Positions 62,242 to 64,000 of a DNA stretch of 64,000 nt are shown one piece after another. The stretch is taken from the NCBI GenBank assembly GCA_963768025.1, contig CAVYGM010000002.1:1-64000 (forward strand), read 5' to 3'. The position numbers were made by a program, and so were the translations under genes. Every line of letters starts with the position of its first letter. Position 1 is the first letter of the stretch. Source of the stretch: CAVYGM01 sp963768025. GTDB taxonomy: Bacteria; Bacteroidota; Bacteroidia; Cytophagales; Spirosomataceae. The notes below the pieces were generated by a model, which searched no databases, had not been told where the DNA came from, and saw only the letters and a list, made by a program, of their open reading frames with translations.

Positions 62242-64000
62242 ATGAAAAATATATACCCTCGCTTTTTATGTGCTCTTTTCATCGCGACAGTGATGTTGAT
62301 AGGGACGCATCAGGCATTCGCCCAAACCAATATTCAAGTAACCAAACTCGAAGTGAGTGATACTGCGCCTAATGAACTGCAAAACCTCACCATAGAAATA
62401 AATGTAAAGAACAATGGGCCGCAGGCAACTACGGCTCTGCAGGTGCAGTATTTGCTTCCATCCAGCATGACATTCGTGTCGTTCACGACCGACCCTGCTA
62501 GTCCGGGCGCCGGAACGTATACTGCAGGCACTGGTATCTGGAATATCGGACCGCTTTCAAGTGGGTCTACCGTGAAGTTGTTCATTGTGGCTTTTCCAAA
62601 ATCGGGTACGGCTGGCACTACAATTAGTACTACGGCTAGTTATGTTTCTTCCACTCCGGCCGATAATAATGCCAGTGATAATTCGCTATCTCTCAATTTT
62701 ACCGTCAACCGGCCCGATATTGAGGTTACCAAATTAGTTAACACGAGTGATCCTGACGTAGGGAATACCATTATATACACCATCAATGCCAAAAACGTCG
62801 GCTTACAGGATGCCCCGGCAACTGGCCTCGTTATTACGGACCTGCTGCCCGCCGGATTGACCTACACGACGACCGGAACCGTAATTCCCGCGGGGACAAC
62901 CTATAATCCGGCTACCGGTGCCTGGACTATTGGTACCCTGGCGGATAATGTAACGGTTCAGCTGAAAATAGCGGCCGTGGTAAATGCCGGTACAACCGGC
63001 CAAACAATCACCAATACTGCCTCAGTTACCACGATTAACCAGGCGGAGGAAAGTACAGTAAATAATACCGCCTCAGTCCCTATTACGGTACGTTTTCCCG
63101 ATATACAGCTCACCAAGACGGTTTCTAACGGGCCTTACAATGAAGGATCTAACCTTACCTATACAATAACTGTAAGGAACAATGGGCCAGCCAGCGCCAC
63201 CAATGTGAAGGTAGAGGATGATTTGGTGAGCGCTCTGGCATTCGTAAGCGCTTCCGCTACGCAGGGTACTTACAATAGCGCCACCGATATCTGGGATGTA
63301 GGCGCACTTGCCAGCGGCCAATCACGAGTACTTACCATTGTGGCTGCTCCGGTGGTCGGTTCCTCCGGGACCTCTGTAAATAATACGGCTCAGTTATTAT
63401 CCATGGATCAGAATGATCCCCTTACAGCCAATAACTCCGCTAGTGTTGAAATCGAGATAGCCAAGGTAGATTTATTACTGGAAAAAACGGTCAATGATAA
63501 CACCCCGGATGTTGGCCAGACTATAACATTCTCCCTGAACCTTACCAATAGCGGGCCCGGTCTTGGCTCTAACATAATTATAAAGGATGTTCTACCCGCA
63601 GGATTAACTTTTGTAGCCTTAACCTCCATTCCCGCTGGCACCTCCGCAACCCAGAGTGGAGGGACGATTACCTGGACCAATCCTTCCATCAATTCAGGAT
63701 CAAACCGGACACTGCAGTTCACCGCAACGGTTGCGGCAGGATTCGCCGCGAGAACGATTACCAACACTGCCACTGTTGAGAGTTTCCAACAAGTAGATCC
63801 AGATCTGAACAACAATACTTCGGCAGTTACTTTCATCGTAAATGGAGCGGATCTGAGGGTATCCAAAGTGGTGTCGAATGTGGCTCCGAATCCCGGCGAT
63901 AATATTACTTATACCATAGTCATAAAAAATAATGGTCCGTTGAAGGCGAATGATATCACCCTCAATGACCTGATCCCGACGGCTGGTTTAACCTTTGTTT
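62242..64000 (+). CDS. Secreted DUF11-repeat surface protein (3' end outside window)
   Basis: 586 codons are visible and the frame is open to the right edge. Signal peptide MKNIYPRFLCALFIATVMLI then GTHQAFAQ. It then carries at least four complete DUF11/CARDB-like repeats of about 115-125 residues, each opening with a phrase such as DIEVTKLVNTSDPDVGNTI or DIQLTKTVSNGPYNEGSNL and containing a NNGP/NSGP turn and an LPAGLTF-like strand; a further one begins at about 63847 (ADLRVSKVVSNVAPNPGDNI). Such proteins are long extracellular stalks or adhesins and in Bacteroidota often end in a T9SS sorting domain, which cannot be checked here. Confidence 0.85.
   Translation, partial: MKNIYPRFLCALFIATVMLIGTHQAFAQTNIQVTKLEVSDTAPNELQNLTIEINVKNNGPQATTALQVQYLLPSSMTFVSFTTDPASPGAGTYTAGTGIWNIGPLSSGSTVKLFIVAFPKSGTAGTTISTTASYVSSTPADNNASDNSLSLNFTVNRPDIEVTKLVNTSDPDVGNTIIYTINAKNVGLQDAPATGLVITDLLPAGLTYTTTGTVIPAGTTYNPATGAWTIGTLADNVTVQLKIAAVVNAGTTGQTITNTASVTTINQAEESTVNNTASVPITVRFPDIQLTKTVSNGPYNEGSNLTYTITVRNNGPASATNVKVEDDLVSALAFVSASATQGTYNSATDIWDVGALASGQSRVLTIVAAPVVGSSGTSVNNTAQLLSMDQNDPLTANNSASVEIEIAKVDLLLEKTVNDNTPDVGQTITFSLNLTNSGPGLGSNIIIKDVLPAGLTFVALTSIPAGTSATQSGGTITWTNPSINSGSNRTLQFTATVAAGFAARTITNTATVESFQQVDPDLNNNTSAVTFIVNGADLRVSKVVSNVAPNPGDNITYTIVIKNNGPLKANDITLNDLIPTAGLTFV

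Overview
The window reads as chromosome of a Bacteroidota bacterium, most likely a Cytophagales/Spirosomaceae-type member. Support comes from two SusC/SusD pairs with carboxypeptidase-like N-terminal domains, proteins with type IX secretion (T9SS) C-terminal sorting domains, a gingipain-family PorU2-like protein, DUF11 repeats, abundant short lipoproteins and few recognisable Shine-Dalgarno sites.

Layout. 1-9.2 kb: a divergent nitrate assimilation locus. cobA, an alginate-export-like porin, a NarK transporter and the NasA-type nitrate reductase run leftward; nirB and nirD run rightward, followed by a NarX-like sensor kinase and a NarL-like regulator (9.2-11.4 kb). 11.4-24.5 kb: two leftward SusCD loci; the first also encodes a Calx-beta-like lipoprotein, a lipocalin-like lipoprotein and a secreted M43 metalloprotease. 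24.9-25.2 kb: remnant of a redoxin gene. 25.2-40.8 kb: a surface-polysaccharide region in mixed orientation (glycosyltransferases, FkbM and other methyltransferases, WecB, a fucosyltransferase-like protein, a DUF268 protein, a Wzx-like flippase and a GNAT protein) ending in a carbamoyltransferase / SGNH hydrolase / DUF5989 / SxtJ module. 40.8-44.9 kb: Ppx/GppA phosphatase, an anti-sigma-like protein with a C-terminal beta-barrel, its ECF sigma factor and a PepSY-like lipoprotein. 45-61.4 kb: housekeeping genes (Lrp/AsnC regulator, metH, GreA-like small protein, YebC, GNAT, metF, mazG, thiamine pyrophosphokinase, a membrane mannosyltransferase-like protein, a PorU2-like C25 protein, dihydrofolate reductase). 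62.2 kb to the right edge: start of a secreted DUF11-repeat protein.

Two window-wide signals stand out. First, I count about 38 single-base frame breaks, all left of 30.2 kb; 35 are extra bases, mostly in short G/C runs, and 3 are missing bases. Correcting them restores a full-length, in-frame product in every complete gene affected. From 30.2 to 64 kb, including ORFs of 1292 and 1309 codons, I found none. This looks more like a local consensus-quality problem than biological decay, but the sequence alone cannot settle it. Second, the intergenic regions hold degenerate tandem repeats with fixed unit lengths of 8 bases (GANNGAAT) or 7 bases (GTTCNNN), arranged as facing arms; three begin exactly at a stop codon. 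No rRNA, tRNA, CRISPR array or complete insertion sequence was recognised.
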